From NCBI GenBank assembly GCA_029203165.1, contig CP119308.1, positions 2,790,001 to 2,854,000 on the forward strand: DNA of 64,000 bases. The letters are read 5' to 3'. A program made the position numbers and the translations under genes. Below the pieces are notes generated by a model. That model was not told the origin of the DNA. It searched no databases and saw only the letters and a program-made list of their open reading frames with translations. This document shows, one piece after another, positions 1 to 8,487 of the stretch; positions within the stretch are counted from its first letter, which is position 1, and the number at the start of each line of letters is the position of its first letter. Origin of the DNA: Candidatus Microbacterium colombiense (GTDB lineage Bacteria > Actinomycetota > Actinomycetes > Actinomycetales > Microbacteriaceae).

Positions 1-927
1 GGCGAGCACAGCCGCTGGTACGCGGGGGTCGTGCTGGCCAACGGCACCCTCGCGGAGCCGAACGTCCCCTCGTTCCCGGGCACGTTCACCGGCGAGCTCC
101 TGCACACCAGCGCCTACACCTCGCCGTCGCAGCTGGCGGGCAAGCGCGTGCTCCTCATCGGCGCGGGCAACTCCGGCTGCGACATCGCGGTGGATGCCGT
201 GCACCATGCCGTATCCGTCGACATGAGCGTGCGCCGGGGCTACTACTTCGTGCCCCGCTACCTCTTCGGCAAGCCCAGTGACACTCTCAACCAGGGCAAG
301 CCGTTGCCCGCTCGTCTCAAGCAGGCGCTGGACAGTCGCGTCCTGCGCGCCTTCACCGGCGATCCTGTGCGATTCGGATTCCCGAAGCCCGACTATCGGA
401 TCTACGAATCCCATCCGATCGTGAACACCCTGATCCTGAACCATCTCGGCCAGGGGGATCTGCAGATCCGCGCCGACGTCGAGCGTTTCGACGGCTCGAC
501 GGTGCATTTCCGCGACGGCAGCTCCGACGACTACGACCTGGTGCTGCTCGCCACCGGATACCGGCTCGACTACCCCTTCGTGGATCGCGCGCACCTGCAG
601 TGGCGGGGAGCATCCCCTCGCCTGTTCCTCAACATGTTCCCGGCCTCCTTCAACGGGCTGTTCGTGATGGGCATGATCGAGGCATCGGGCATCGGGTGGC
701 AGGGCCGATTCGAGCAGGCCGACCTCCTCGCCGCCTACCTGCACGCGGTCGAGCGGGAACCGGCCGCCGCCTCCCGCTTCCGGAGCAGGGTGACGGATTC
801 CCCCTGGCCGGACCTCACCGGCGGATATCGCTACCTGGGTCTGGACCGCATGGCGTACTACGTGAACAAGGACGCCTACCGCGGCGCGGTGAGACGCGAG
901 AAGCAGGATCTGGAGGCGCGCGCATGA
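1..927 (+). CDS. Flavin-containing monooxygenase, C-terminal part (5' end outside window)
   Basis: The reading frame is open from base 1, so the N-terminal FAD-binding motif lies outside the window; 308 residues are visible. FTGELLHTSAY near residues 29-39 matches the FMO/Baeyer-Villiger fingerprint FxGxxxHxxx(W/Y), and GAGNSG near 54-59 is the NADP-binding glycine motif. A later LLATGY matches the conserved ATG motif of the family. The enzyme should use NADPH and O2 to oxygenate a small organic substrate in the cytosol. Its TGA overlaps the ATG of the next gene by 4 bp, so it is probably co-translated with the BASS transporter and the SDR that follow. The substrate is unknown. Confidence 0.85.
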   Translation, partial: GEHSRWYAGVVLANGTLAEPNVPSFPGTFTGELLHTSAYTSPSQLAGKRVLLIGAGNSGCDIAVDAVHHAVSVDMSVRRGYYFVPRYLFGKPSDTLNQGKPLPARLKQALDSRVLRAFTGDPVRFGFPKPDYRIYESHPIVNTLILNHLGQGDLQIRADVERFDGSTVHFRDGSSDDYDLVLLATGYRLDYPFVDRAHLQWRGASPRLFLNMFPASFNGLFVMGMIEASGIGWQGRFEQADLLAAYLHAVEREPAAASRFRSRVTDSPWPDLTGGYRYLGLDRMAYYVNKDAYRGAVRREKQDLEARA

Positions 928-1877
928 ACGTCGATGACGTCGTGCTGAGCTTCACTCCGGGCACGCTCACGATCCTGAACGTGGTGCTCGGACTCATCAT
1001 GTTCGGCATCGCGCTGGACACCTCGCCGTCGGACTTCAAGGTCGTGGCGCGGCATCCGAAGCCCTTCGTGATCGCGCTGCTCGCGCAGCTGCTGCTCCTG
1101 CCCGCCGTCACCTTCCTGCTCACCCTGATGCTTCCGGTCACCGCATCGATGGCGCTCGGGATGATCCTCGTGGCCTGCTGTCCCCCCGGCAACATCTCCC
1201 AGGTCCTCACCCACCGCTCGGGCGGCAACGTGGCGCTCTCGGTCTCGCTCACCGCCGTCGGAAACCTCCTCTACATCGTGGCGATGCCGCTCAGCATCAC
1301 GTTCTGGGGCTCGCTGCACCCGACCGCGCGCGAGCTGCTGCGCGAAGTCGCACTCGACCCGTGGAGGATGCTGCTCGAGATCCTCCTGATCGTCGGCCTC
1401 CCCTTCGCGCTCGGCCTGCTGCTGCGCGCCCGGCTGCCCGCGCTGACGCGACGCCTCCAGCCGTTCGTGAAATGGTTCAGCCTGATCGCCCTGCTCGGGT
1501 TCATCGTCGCGGCGCTCGTGGGCAACTGGGCCGTGTTCGTCCAGGTGCTGGGCGTGATCATCGTCGTCGTCGCGGTGCACGATGCCGTGGCGCTCGCCCT
1601 CGGATACGGCACCGCCGTGGTCGGCGGACTCGGCACCAGGGAACGCAAGGCCATGACCTTCGAGGTCGGCATCCGAAACGCCGGCCTCGGGCTCGGCCTG
1701 GTCTTCCTGTTCTTCGACGGGCTCGGCGGCATGGCGATCGTCGCAGGCTGGTGGGGGATCTGGGACATCATCGCCGGACTCGTGCTCGCCGGACTCTGGG
1801 CACGCCACACCCGGAGGCGCAGGGGATCGGCGTCGGGTGACGCCACCGGCCGCACGAGCGTGGAGGCCACGACGTGA
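924..1877 (+). CDS. Bile acid:sodium symporter (BASS) family transporter
   Basis: This 317-residue integral membrane protein has about ten hydrophobic segments. The family signature CCPPGNISQVLTHRSGGN lies near residues 90-107, and a second conserved stretch, TFEVGIRNAGLGLG, sits in the C-terminal half. BASS proteins couple Na+ entry to uptake of organic anions such as bile acids, pantoate or oxo-acids; the substrate cannot be told from sequence. The ATG overlaps the upstream monooxygenase stop by 4 bp, and its own stop overlaps the GTG of the next gene by 4 bp. It could import the substrate of the monooxygenase, which is an inference from position only. Confidence 0.88.
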   Translation: MNVDDVVLSFTPGTLTILNVVLGLIMFGIALDTSPSDFKVVARHPKPFVIALLAQLLLLPAVTFLLTLMLPVTASMALGMILVACCPPGNISQVLTHRSGGNVALSVSLTAVGNLLYIVAMPLSITFWGSLHPTARELLREVALDPWRMLLEILLIVGLPFALGLLLRARLPALTRRLQPFVKWFSLIALLGFIVAALVGNWAVFVQVLGVIIVVVAVHDAVALALGYGTAVVGGLGTRERKAMTFEVGIRNAGLGLGLVFLFFDGLGGMAIVAGWWGIWDIIAGLVLAGLWARHTRRRRGSASGDATGRTSVEATT

Positions 1878-2833
1878 CACGCGTCCTGATCACCGGTGGC
1901 GGCGGATTCCTGGGCCGGCACGTGGCCTCGGCACTGCTCGCGCGCGACGATGTCGAGCACATCGTCTCCGCCGATGTGCGAACCGGCGCCCCGCGGGACG
2001 GGGTGCACGATGTGCTCCTCGATGTCACCGACGCCGCCGCACTCGCCCCGCTGCTGCGCGAGCACCGGATCGACTCGGTCGTCCACCTCGCCGCGATCGT
2101 CGCTCCCGGGCGCGACGTCGAGCTCGAGTACCTCGTCGATGTGACGGGAACCGCGCACGTGCTCGCGGCCTGCGTCGAGACCGGCGTGCGCCGGATCGTG
2201 GTCTCGAGCTCCGGTGCCGCGTATGGCTACCACGCGGACAGCCCCGAGTGGATCGATGAGGACCAGCCGCTGCGCGGCAACGACGCCTTCCCCTACTCGC
2301 GCCACAAACGGCTGGTCGAGGAGATGCTCGCCGAGTACCGCACATCGCATCCGGCGCTGGAACAGGTGGTGTTCCGGATCGGGACGATCCTGGGCCCGAC
2401 CGTGCAGAACCAGATCACCGCACTGTGGGATGGCCGTCGCATCCTGCGGATCGCCGGCTCCGACTCCCCCTTCGTGTTCATCTGGGTCGACGACGTGGCC
2501 GGTGCGATGGCGCGTGCGGCGACGGACGGCCCCACCGGGGCGTTCAACGTCGCCGGAGACGGACGCCTGACGGTCACCGAGATCGCCGACCGCCTGGGCA
2601 AGAGCACTCTCACCCTCCCCGCCGGCGTGCTCGCGGTCGTGCTGCGGATCGGACAGTGGCTGCACCTCACGGTGCACGGGCCGGAAAAGGTCCCTTTCCT
2701 GCGCTACCGCCCGGTGCTCGCGAACACCCGCCTCAAGGAGCAGTTCGGGTTCGTCCCTGCGCGCACCAGCCGCGAAGCCTTCGAGGCGTATCTGGACACA
2801 CATCCGGCGGTCGCGTCGCGCCCGACCACGTAG
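1874..2833 (+). CDS. NAD-dependent epimerase/dehydratase (extended SDR)
   Basis: The 319-residue protein begins with a Rossmann motif TGGGGFLG (residues 7-14) and carries the SDR catalytic pair Y141 and K145 (YSRHK), with SSS at 111-113 as the catalytic serine region. It resembles extended SDRs that act on nucleotide sugars or other carbonyl and alcohol substrates. Translation starts at GTG overlapping the BASS stop (GTGA). The three overlapping genes suggest one pathway in which an oxygenated, imported compound is further oxidised or reduced. The exact substrate is not recognisable. Confidence 0.85.
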   Translation: MTRVLITGGGGFLGRHVASALLARDDVEHIVSADVRTGAPRDGVHDVLLDVTDAAALAPLLREHRIDSVVHLAAIVAPGRDVELEYLVDVTGTAHVLAACVETGVRRIVVSSSGAAYGYHADSPEWIDEDQPLRGNDAFPYSRHKRLVEEMLAEYRTSHPALEQVVFRIGTILGPTVQNQITALWDGRRILRIAGSDSPFVFIWVDDVAGAMARAATDGPTGAFNVAGDGRLTVTEIADRLGKSTLTLPAGVLAVVLRIGQWLHLTVHGPEKVPFLRYRPVLANTRLKEQFGFVPARTSREAFEAYLDTHPAVASRPTT

Positions 2834-2836
2834 CCT
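2831..2836 (+). promoter_or_regulatory. -10-like TAGCCT for leaderless hydrolase mRNA
   Basis: TAGCCT ends 6 nt before the ATG at 2843, the spacing expected if transcription starts at the start codon. It overlaps the stop codon of the preceding gene. No -35 box is obvious. Confidence 0.4.
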
Positions 2837-2842
2837 GGAGGC

Positions 2843-3595
2843 ATGCAGAAGAAGCGTGGCCGGCGGGCGCTCCGCTGGATTCTCGGAAGTGTCGGCGCCG
2901 TGCTCGTGCTCGCGATCGGCGGCATCCTGATCTGGAGCCAGGTGGGTGTGATGCCCGCCGAGCCCGGTCCTCTCGCGGACGTGCGCGACAACCCCGCCAT
3001 CACCGTGGAAGACTCCCCGCAAGGAATCGTCCTCGCCCCGGCGGAGGGCGGATCCGAGATCGGTGTGGTGTTCATCCCGGGCGCCAAGGTCGATCCGTGG
3101 GGCTATGCGGCGATCCTGCAGGGACTCGCCGAAGACGGGATGACCGTCGTGATCACGCGCCCCTGGCTGAATCTGGCGTTCTTCGACCTCCGGGGGCTCG
3201 ATTCGTTCACCTCCGCAGCCCCCGACATCGACACCTGGGCCGTCGGTGGGCACTCTCTGGGCGGAGTCCGGGCATGTCAGCTCGCGGCCGATGCCGACGC
3301 GCTCCTCCTGTTCGGCTCGTACTGCGCGACCGACATCTCCGAGACCGACCTCGCGGTACTGAGTCTCGCCGGATCGGAGGACGGCCTGTCCACTCCGGAG
3401 AAGATCGCCGATGCGCGGCACCTGCTGCCCGCAGACGCCGAGCTGGTCGAGATTCCCGGCGCATCCCACGCGTCGTTCGGCGACTACGGCCCGCAGGCGG
3501 GCGACGGCACCCCCACGATCTCCGAGGACGAGATGCACCGGACGGTCACCGACCTCGTGGATGCCTTCGTGAGTGAGTCCCTGCCGAGCCGCTGA
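2843..3595 (+). CDS. Membrane-anchored alpha/beta hydrolase
   Basis: This 250-residue protein has a basic N-terminus followed by one hydrophobic segment (about residues 10-33), so it is probably anchored with the enzyme domain outside. GGHSLGG carries the nucleophile serine (GxSxG). A conserved FIPGAKVDPWGYA loop and a late GASHASFGDYG, probably supplying the histidine, fit the alpha/beta hydrolase_5 group. The acyl or ester substrate is unknown. It has no Shine-Dalgarno beyond GGAGGC, and a -10-like TAGCCT sits 6 nt upstream, suggesting its own leaderless transcript rather than strict coupling to the SDR. Confidence 0.82.
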   Translation: MQKKRGRRALRWILGSVGAVLVLAIGGILIWSQVGVMPAEPGPLADVRDNPAITVEDSPQGIVLAPAEGGSEIGVVFIPGAKVDPWGYAAILQGLAEDGMTVVITRPWLNLAFFDLRGLDSFTSAAPDIDTWAVGGHSLGGVRACQLAADADALLLFGSYCATDISETDLAVLSLAGSEDGLSTPEKIADARHLLPADAELVEIPGASHASFGDYGPQAGDGTPTISEDEMHRTVTDLVDAFVSESLPSR

Positions 3596-3612
3596 GGGGC
3601 TGAACCGGCGGG

Positions 3613-4473
3613 CTAGCCGAGGATCGGATCCAGCAGCGGATGCAGATGCCTACTGCGAAGCACCACCGCGGCCGCGCGCGCTCCGGCGGCGAGCGCCTCG
3701 GATACCGGCTCCCCCGCAAGGTGCGCATCGAGCACGCCGGCGAAGAAGGCGTCACCGGCACCGTTCGTGTCGATGAGCTCGACGGGGATCGCCGAGACTC
3801 GATGCTCGACACCGCGCGAGTCCACGGCGACGGCGCCGTCAGCGCCGAGCGTGCACACCGCCAACGACGCACCCGCGTCGACGCGCTCGTGCAGGAAGCC
3901 GAGCGGATCGTCGAGCCGGTCCGCATTGCAGAACACCGCATCGGCCGCCTCGAGGAAAGGACGATGGAACGCCGCGACCCCGTCGTAGTCATGCACGTCG
4001 ACCCAGATCGGGCGACCGGTCCGTCGGGCGAGCGGCAGCAGACGCAGAGGCTCAGCCGCCAGGTCGAGCACGATCACCTCCGCCGCGCTCATGGCTGCCG
4101 TCAGCGCGGAATCATCCGATGCTCCCTGCGCGACCGGCGCGGAGAGGTAGATCGACACGCGCTCTCCGCGGGTGGTCATCAGATTGACGTGGCGCTCGGT
4201 CACATCGCCGGTCGACCAGCGGACGTCGACGCCGGCGGCGGCGAGAGCGTCGCGGATCCGCCGACCGGGGTCGTCATCGCCCGTCGCGGCGGCGAGCAGC
4301 GCCGGACGCCCGAGTGCAGCGAGACTCAGCGCTTTGCCCGCGCTCGTCCCTCCCACCGTGCTCCACGAGGTCTGGGCGAACTGCATGTGCGGTACTGCCT
4401 CGGGGAGGCGATCGACGACGATGATGTCGTTCCAGGAGGCGGGGCCGGCGATGAACACGGAGGCGGCGGTCAT
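3613..4473 (-). CDS. PfkB-family carbohydrate/nucleoside kinase
   Basis: The protein is 286 residues when started at the ATG ahead of TAASVFIAGPASWNDI. It has the N-terminal GGTSAGKALSLAALG substrate-side motif and the C-terminal DTNGAGDAFFAG motif with the GAGD anion hole and catalytic Asp, both diagnostic of ribokinase/PfkB kinases. It should phosphorylate a sugar or nucleoside with ATP in the cytosol. It is the last gene of the minus-strand nucleoside run, 26 bp after the deacetylase, so ribose or a nucleoside is a reasonable substrate guess. A longer upstream reading is possible but would overlap the deacetylase. Confidence 0.85.
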   Translation of the reverse strand: MTAASVFIAGPASWNDIIVVDRLPEAVPHMQFAQTSWSTVGGTSAGKALSLAALGRPALLAAATGDDDPGRRIRDALAAAGVDVRWSTGDVTERHVNLMTTRGERVSIYLSAPVAQGASDDSALTAAMSAAEVIVLDLAAEPLRLLPLARRTGRPIWVDVHDYDGVAAFHRPFLEAADAVFCNADRLDDPLGFLHERVDAGASLAVCTLGADGAVAVDSRGVEHRVSAIPVELIDTNGAGDAFFAGVLDAHLAGEPVSEALAAGARAAAVVLRSRHLHPLLDPILG

Positions 4474-4499
4474 GACACCATCCTGGCCGCTCGTGGCGC

Positions 4500-5615
4500 T
4501 CAGCCGATGCGCGAGATCAGCGCGTCGAGTCCCATCCCGTAATCGATGCGCACGACGGGGAGGGCGAGCTTGTCGGTACCGATCCGCACGTACCCGGGCT
4601 CGATCGTGCGTGCCATCTCGAATCCGGCCATCGCGACGCCCTGCTTGGCTGTGTCGTCGTAATGCCCGAAAGGGTACGCGATCACCTCTCGCACCCCGAG
4701 CACGTCTGCCGAGGCGTTCAGATCGGCCGCGATCTGTTCGGCCGTCCAGTTGACCATGCGACCCTTGCCGTTGTCGCCGGCCTGGTGCATGTCGTGCGTG
4801 TGCGAGCGGCGCAGCACATAGATCGACGGGGGCGGATCCTGGCGATAGGCCGTGATCATGAACGACGTCGACAACACGTGGTACTTCTCCACCACGGGAG
4901 CCGCCAGATCGAACCACGTCTGATCGGCATCGTCGTCGGTGACGATCACCGAACGCGCGGGGAGGAAGAGCCTTCCGTCGATGAACGCGCTCAGCTCATC
5001 CCACGTCGGCAGGTAGAAGCCGGTCGATGAGATGTGCTGCATGTGGGCATCGAAGTCTCCGACGTACGCATAGTTGCCCCGCAGCCACCCGTGTTCGCCC
5101 TCGGGGTCGGAGGTGAACTGGTGGTACATCAGGATCGGCACCTCGGTGCCCTGCGCCGCGTTCGCCTCGGGGGTGGTCCACGCGCCGAAGAGCTCGACCT
5201 CCTGATCTTCGCAGATCACCGGATCGGCGCCGTTGACCCTCGACGCGGCGTCGAGGTGGGCACCGGCATCCGCCGAGGAATACCAGCCCGCGAACACGCG
5301 TCCCTCCTGCGCCGGGATGGGAAGCCCCCGGTACAGGTCGTTCTGCCACTGCAGCATCGGGTCTTCGACGACCCCGTCGCCGAGAAACGTCACCGCGCAC
5401 GCGAGTGGATCATCGGCGTCGGCCACGAGCTGTTGCGCCGGGGTCAACGGACGCTCCACCATCGGCCCCGCGGCCCTCGGGGTCGGCTCTTCGGGCGTCC
5501 GGTTCATCCACACGGCCGCTGCCGCGGCGAGTCCACCCACCACGAGCACTCCGACGCCGATGAGTGCGCCGACGACCGTGGCGCCGCCCCCGCGACGCCG
5601 CCTCCCCCGAGTCAC
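4500..5615 (-). CDS. Polysaccharide deacetylase family protein, membrane-anchored
   Basis: This 371-residue protein has an Arg-rich start (RGRRRRGGG) then one hydrophobic segment (about 13-36), giving an exported enzyme with an N-terminal anchor. Carbohydrate esterase 4 landmarks are PILMYHQFT, SVIVTDDDADQTWFD, the metal-ligand region RSHTHDMH and VIAYPFGHYDD. The usual TFDDG motif 1 reads TDDDAD here, so one catalytic-site glycine is absent, but the metal HxxxH region is kept. It probably removes acetyl groups from cell-wall or other glycans. It starts 6 bp after the add stop and so is likely part of that operon, an unexpected partner for nucleoside salvage. Confidence 0.8.
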   Translation of the reverse strand: MTRGRRRRGGGATVVGALIGVGVLVVGGLAAAAAVWMNRTPEEPTPRAAGPMVERPLTPAQQLVADADDPLACAVTFLGDGVVEDPMLQWQNDLYRGLPIPAQEGRVFAGWYSSADAGAHLDAASRVNGADPVICEDQEVELFGAWTTPEANAAQGTEVPILMYHQFTSDPEGEHGWLRGNYAYVGDFDAHMQHISSTGFYLPTWDELSAFIDGRLFLPARSVIVTDDDADQTWFDLAAPVVEKYHVLSTSFMITAYRQDPPPSIYVLRRSHTHDMHQAGDNGKGRMVNWTAEQIAADLNASADVLGVREVIAYPFGHYDDTAKQGVAMAGFEMARTIEPGYVRIGTDKLALPVVRIDYGMGLDALISRIG

Positions 5616-5621
5616 CGTCGT

Positions 5622-6737
5622 TCAGCCGGCGAAGCCCTCGGCGATCATCTCCACGAGCTCTTCCCGCTCCTCGACAGGCAGGAAGGCCGCAGACGCCGCG
5701 TTGAACTGGAACGCCTCGAGATCGTCGAGGTCGTACTCGAAAGCCTCGACGAGAAGAGCGAGCTCACGGGTCAGCGACGTGCCGCTCATCGTGCGGTTGT
5801 CGACGTTCACGGTCACGGAGAACCCGAGCTGATAGAGCAGATCGAAGGGGTGGTCCGCGAGTGTCTTGCCCCACGCGGTGATCGCACCGGTCTGCAGGTT
5901 CGATGACGGCGAGAGCTCGAGCGGGATCTCCCGATCGCGCACCCACCGGGCAAGGTCGCCGAACTGCACCTGCACCTCGTCACCCTCCTCGGTGATGACC
6001 TGCAGGTCCTCGGCGATGCGGACGCCGTGCCCGAGGCGCAACGCACGTCCGTCGACGAGAGCCGAGCGGATCGACGCGAGTCCGGCAGCCTCGCCCGCGT
6101 GCACGGTGACGGGGAAGAAGTTCTCGGCCAGGTAGTCGAAGGCGGCGCGGTGGCCGGATGCCGGGAAGCCGTCCTCCGGACCCGCGATGTCGAACCCGAC
6201 GGCGCCGCGCCCGCGGAAGGCGACCGCGAGCTCCGCGATCTCGCGAGAGCGGGCGGTGTGCCGCATCGCCGTGATGAGCTGTCCGACGCGGATGCTGTGG
6301 CCGGCGCGGTCGGCGGCGTCCTCGCCCTCCTCGATGCCCTGCTGCACGGCTTCGACCGTCTGCTCCAGGGTGAGCCCGCGCGTCAGGTGCTGCTCAGGAG
6401 CCCAGCGCATCTCACCGTAGATCACGCCGTCGGCGGCGAGATCCTGCACGAACTCGCGCGCGACCCGGGTGAGCCCCTCGGCGGTCTGCATGACGCCGAT
6501 CGTGACGTCGAACGTCTTCAGATACTCGACCAGCGAGCCGGAATCGCTCTTCTTGGCGACCCAGCGCGCCAGGCGCGCGGCATCGGTCTCGGGCAGTTCC
6601 AGCCCCACGGCATCCGCGAGCTCGACGATGGTCGCCGGACGCACCGCTCCGTCGAGATGGTCGTGAAGCGACACCTTCGGCAGGCTCCGCAGGGATGCGC
6701 CCTGGATCGTGACATCGCCGTTCGCGTCGATCGACAT
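5622..6737 (-). CDS. add: Adenosine deaminase
   Basis: The 371-residue cytosolic enzyme converts adenosine or deoxyadenosine to inosine or deoxyinosine. Zinc-site motifs are visible in order: SLHDHLDGAVRP (HxH), TVHAGEAAG, RLGHGVRI and the SPSSNLQTGAI segment. The position of the common DDP motif reads VDNRTMSG, a form I believe is common among actinobacterial members. The start was chosen at ATG preceded by GAGAGGACC; an upstream extension has no support. It follows deoA by 41 bp in the same direction and feeds purine salvage from nucleosides taken up by the upstream ABC system. Confidence 0.93.
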   Translation of the reverse strand: MSIDANGDVTIQGASLRSLPKVSLHDHLDGAVRPATIVELADAVGLELPETDAARLARWVAKKSDSGSLVEYLKTFDVTIGVMQTAEGLTRVAREFVQDLAADGVIYGEMRWAPEQHLTRGLTLEQTVEAVQQGIEEGEDAADRAGHSIRVGQLITAMRHTARSREIAELAVAFRGRGAVGFDIAGPEDGFPASGHRAAFDYLAENFFPVTVHAGEAAGLASIRSALVDGRALRLGHGVRIAEDLQVITEEGDEVQVQFGDLARWVRDREIPLELSPSSNLQTGAITAWGKTLADHPFDLLYQLGFSVTVNVDNRTMSGTSLTRELALLVEAFEYDLDDLEAFQFNAASAAFLPVEEREELVEMIAEGFAG

Positions 6738-6778
6738 GGGGGTCCTCTCAGAAGTCGTGCAGGTGGGCCAGGCCCAGC

Positions 6779-8071
6779 CTAGGCCGTGATGCGCTCGCGC
6801 ACGATCGGACCGGCGGCGGGAGCCTCGGAGCCGATCTCCCACGCGCCCTCGAGAGCCTCGAGCGCACGCGGGAAGCGCGCCTCGTCGGCCGCGGACAGCG
6901 TGAACAGCGGCTGCCCCGCGATCACTCGATCACCCGGCTTCGCGTGCAGATCGATGCCGGCCTCGAAGATCACGGGATCCTCGGCACGGGCACGACCGGC
7001 CCCGAGACGCCAGGCGGAGACGCCGAACGGGAGAGCGTCCAGGCGGGCGAGCACGCCGTCCTTCGGTGCGGTGACCACATGCGACTCGCGCGCCGTCGGC
7101 AGGGGCGCGTCCGGATCGCCGTCCTGCGCACGGATCATGGCCTTCCACCCGTCCATGGCGCGACCGTCGTCGAGCGCGGCCTCCACGTCGGCGTCCGGCT
7201 GTCCTGCGAGGGCGAGCATCTCGCGGGCGAGCGCGATCGTGAGCTCACGCACATCGGAGGGGCCGCCGCCGGCGAGCACCTCGACCGACTCGCGCACTTC
7301 GTTGGCGTTGCCGATCGCGCGCCCGAGCGGCACGTTCATGTCGGTGAGGAGCGCGGTCGTCGCCACGCCGGAGTCCGTGCCGAGGGCCACCATCGTGCGG
7401 GCGAGCTCGCGCGCACGATCGATGTCCTGCATGAACGCGCCGGAGCCGAACTTGACGTCGAGCACCAGAGCATCCGTGCCTTCGGCGATCTTCTTCGACA
7501 TGATGCTCGACGCGATCAGCGGGATGGCCTCGACGGTTCCGGTGACGTCGCGCAGGGCGTACAGCTTCTTGTCGGCGGGGGCGAGCCCGGAGCCCGCGGC
7601 GCAGATGACTGCGCCCACCTCGCCCTGCATCTGCGCGAACATCTCCTCGTTGCTCAGCGCTGCACGCCAGCCGGGGATCGACTCGAGCTTGTCGAGCGTG
7701 CCGCCGGTGTGCCCGAGACCGCGGCCGCTCAGCTGCGGCACCGCCACGCCGAACACCGCGACCAGCGGGGCGAGCGGCAGGGTGATCTTGTCACCGACAC
7801 CACCCGTGGAGTGCTTGTCGACCGTCTTCTTGCCGAGGGAGGCGAAGCTCATCCGCTCCCCCGACGCGATCATCGCGTCGGTGAGCACGCGGATCTCATC
7901 GCGCTCCATGCCGCGCTGGAAGATCGCCATCGCGAACGAGGCCATCTGCGCGTCCGAGACGTAGCCGCGGGTGTACGCGTCGATCATCCACCGCAGCGCG
8001 GGCTCTGCCACGACACCGCCATCACGCTTGGAGCGGATGACATCCACCGCGTCATAGGGCTCAACGGTCAT
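6779..8071 (-). CDS. deoA: Thymidine phosphorylase
   Basis: The 430-residue enzyme phosphorolyses thymidine or deoxyuridine to base plus deoxyribose 1-phosphate. Family signatures are KHSTGGVGDK near residues 85-94 and SGRGLGHTGGTLDKLESIPGW near 114-134; the C-terminal domain is complete. The length is normal for pyrimidine nucleoside phosphorylases. Its ATG overlaps the cdd stop by 4 bp, so the two are translationally coupled. Cdd makes uridine or deoxyuridine, which this enzyme can cleave. Confidence 0.94.
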   Translation of the reverse strand: MTVEPYDAVDVIRSKRDGGVVAEPALRWMIDAYTRGYVSDAQMASFAMAIFQRGMERDEIRVLTDAMIASGERMSFASLGKKTVDKHSTGGVGDKITLPLAPLVAVFGVAVPQLSGRGLGHTGGTLDKLESIPGWRAALSNEEMFAQMQGEVGAVICAAGSGLAPADKKLYALRDVTGTVEAIPLIASSIMSKKIAEGTDALVLDVKFGSGAFMQDIDRARELARTMVALGTDSGVATTALLTDMNVPLGRAIGNANEVRESVEVLAGGGPSDVRELTIALAREMLALAGQPDADVEAALDDGRAMDGWKAMIRAQDGDPDAPLPTARESHVVTAPKDGVLARLDALPFGVSAWRLGAGRARAEDPVIFEAGIDLHAKPGDRVIAGQPLFTLSAADEARFPRALEALEGAWEIGSEAPAAGPIVRERITA

Positions 8072-8466
8072 CGTGCGTCCTCCAGGTCGCGCGGCCCGAA
8101 CGCGTCGGGCAGCACCTCATCGATCGTGCGGATGCCGGAGACGGTCTCCAGCAGCATCCCGGGCATCGCGTGTTCGTACAGCAGCTGACGGCACCGCCCA
8201 CAGGGCATGATCGTCTGTCCGTCGTTGTTGACGCAGACGAACGCCACCAGCTGGCCACCGCCGGACATGTGCAGATCGCCGACCAGCGCGCACTCCGCGC
8301 ACAGGGTCACCCCGTACGAGGCGTTCTCGACGTTGCAGCCCGCCACGATGCGTCCGTCTCCGACCAGCGCCGCAGCGCCGACGCGATACCGGGAGTACGG
8401 AGCGTACGCCTTGGTCATCGCATCGGTCGCGACCTGACGGAGCTCGTCCCAGTCGATATCGGTCAT
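8068..8466 (-). CDS. cdd: Cytidine deaminase
   Basis: This 132-residue protein is the short, tetrameric type of cytidine deaminase. CNVENASYGVTLCAE carries substrate-binding Asn/Glu and the zinc-ligand and proton-shuttle CAE, and MPCGRCRQ supplies the other two zinc cysteines. It converts cytidine or deoxycytidine to uridine or deoxyuridine. A strong GAGGAAC ribosome site precedes the ATG. It lies 21 bp after the second ABC permease and overlaps deoA, tying import directly to catabolism. Confidence 0.95.
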   Translation of the reverse strand: MTDIDWDELRQVATDAMTKAYAPYSRYRVGAAALVGDGRIVAGCNVENASYGVTLCAECALVGDLHMSGGGQLVAFVCVNNDGQTIMPCGRCRQLLYEHAMPGMLLETVSGIRTIDEVLPDAFGPRDLEDAR

Positions 8467-8487
8467 GTCGTTCCTCGCTTCTGGTGA

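Noticed and set aside
876..3538. Long minus-strand open frames opposite the transporter and epimerase genes
   Set aside because: They show the Arg/Gly/Asp-rich, low-hydrophobicity pattern of antisense reading in high-GC DNA, with no family motif, and fully overlap well-supported genes.
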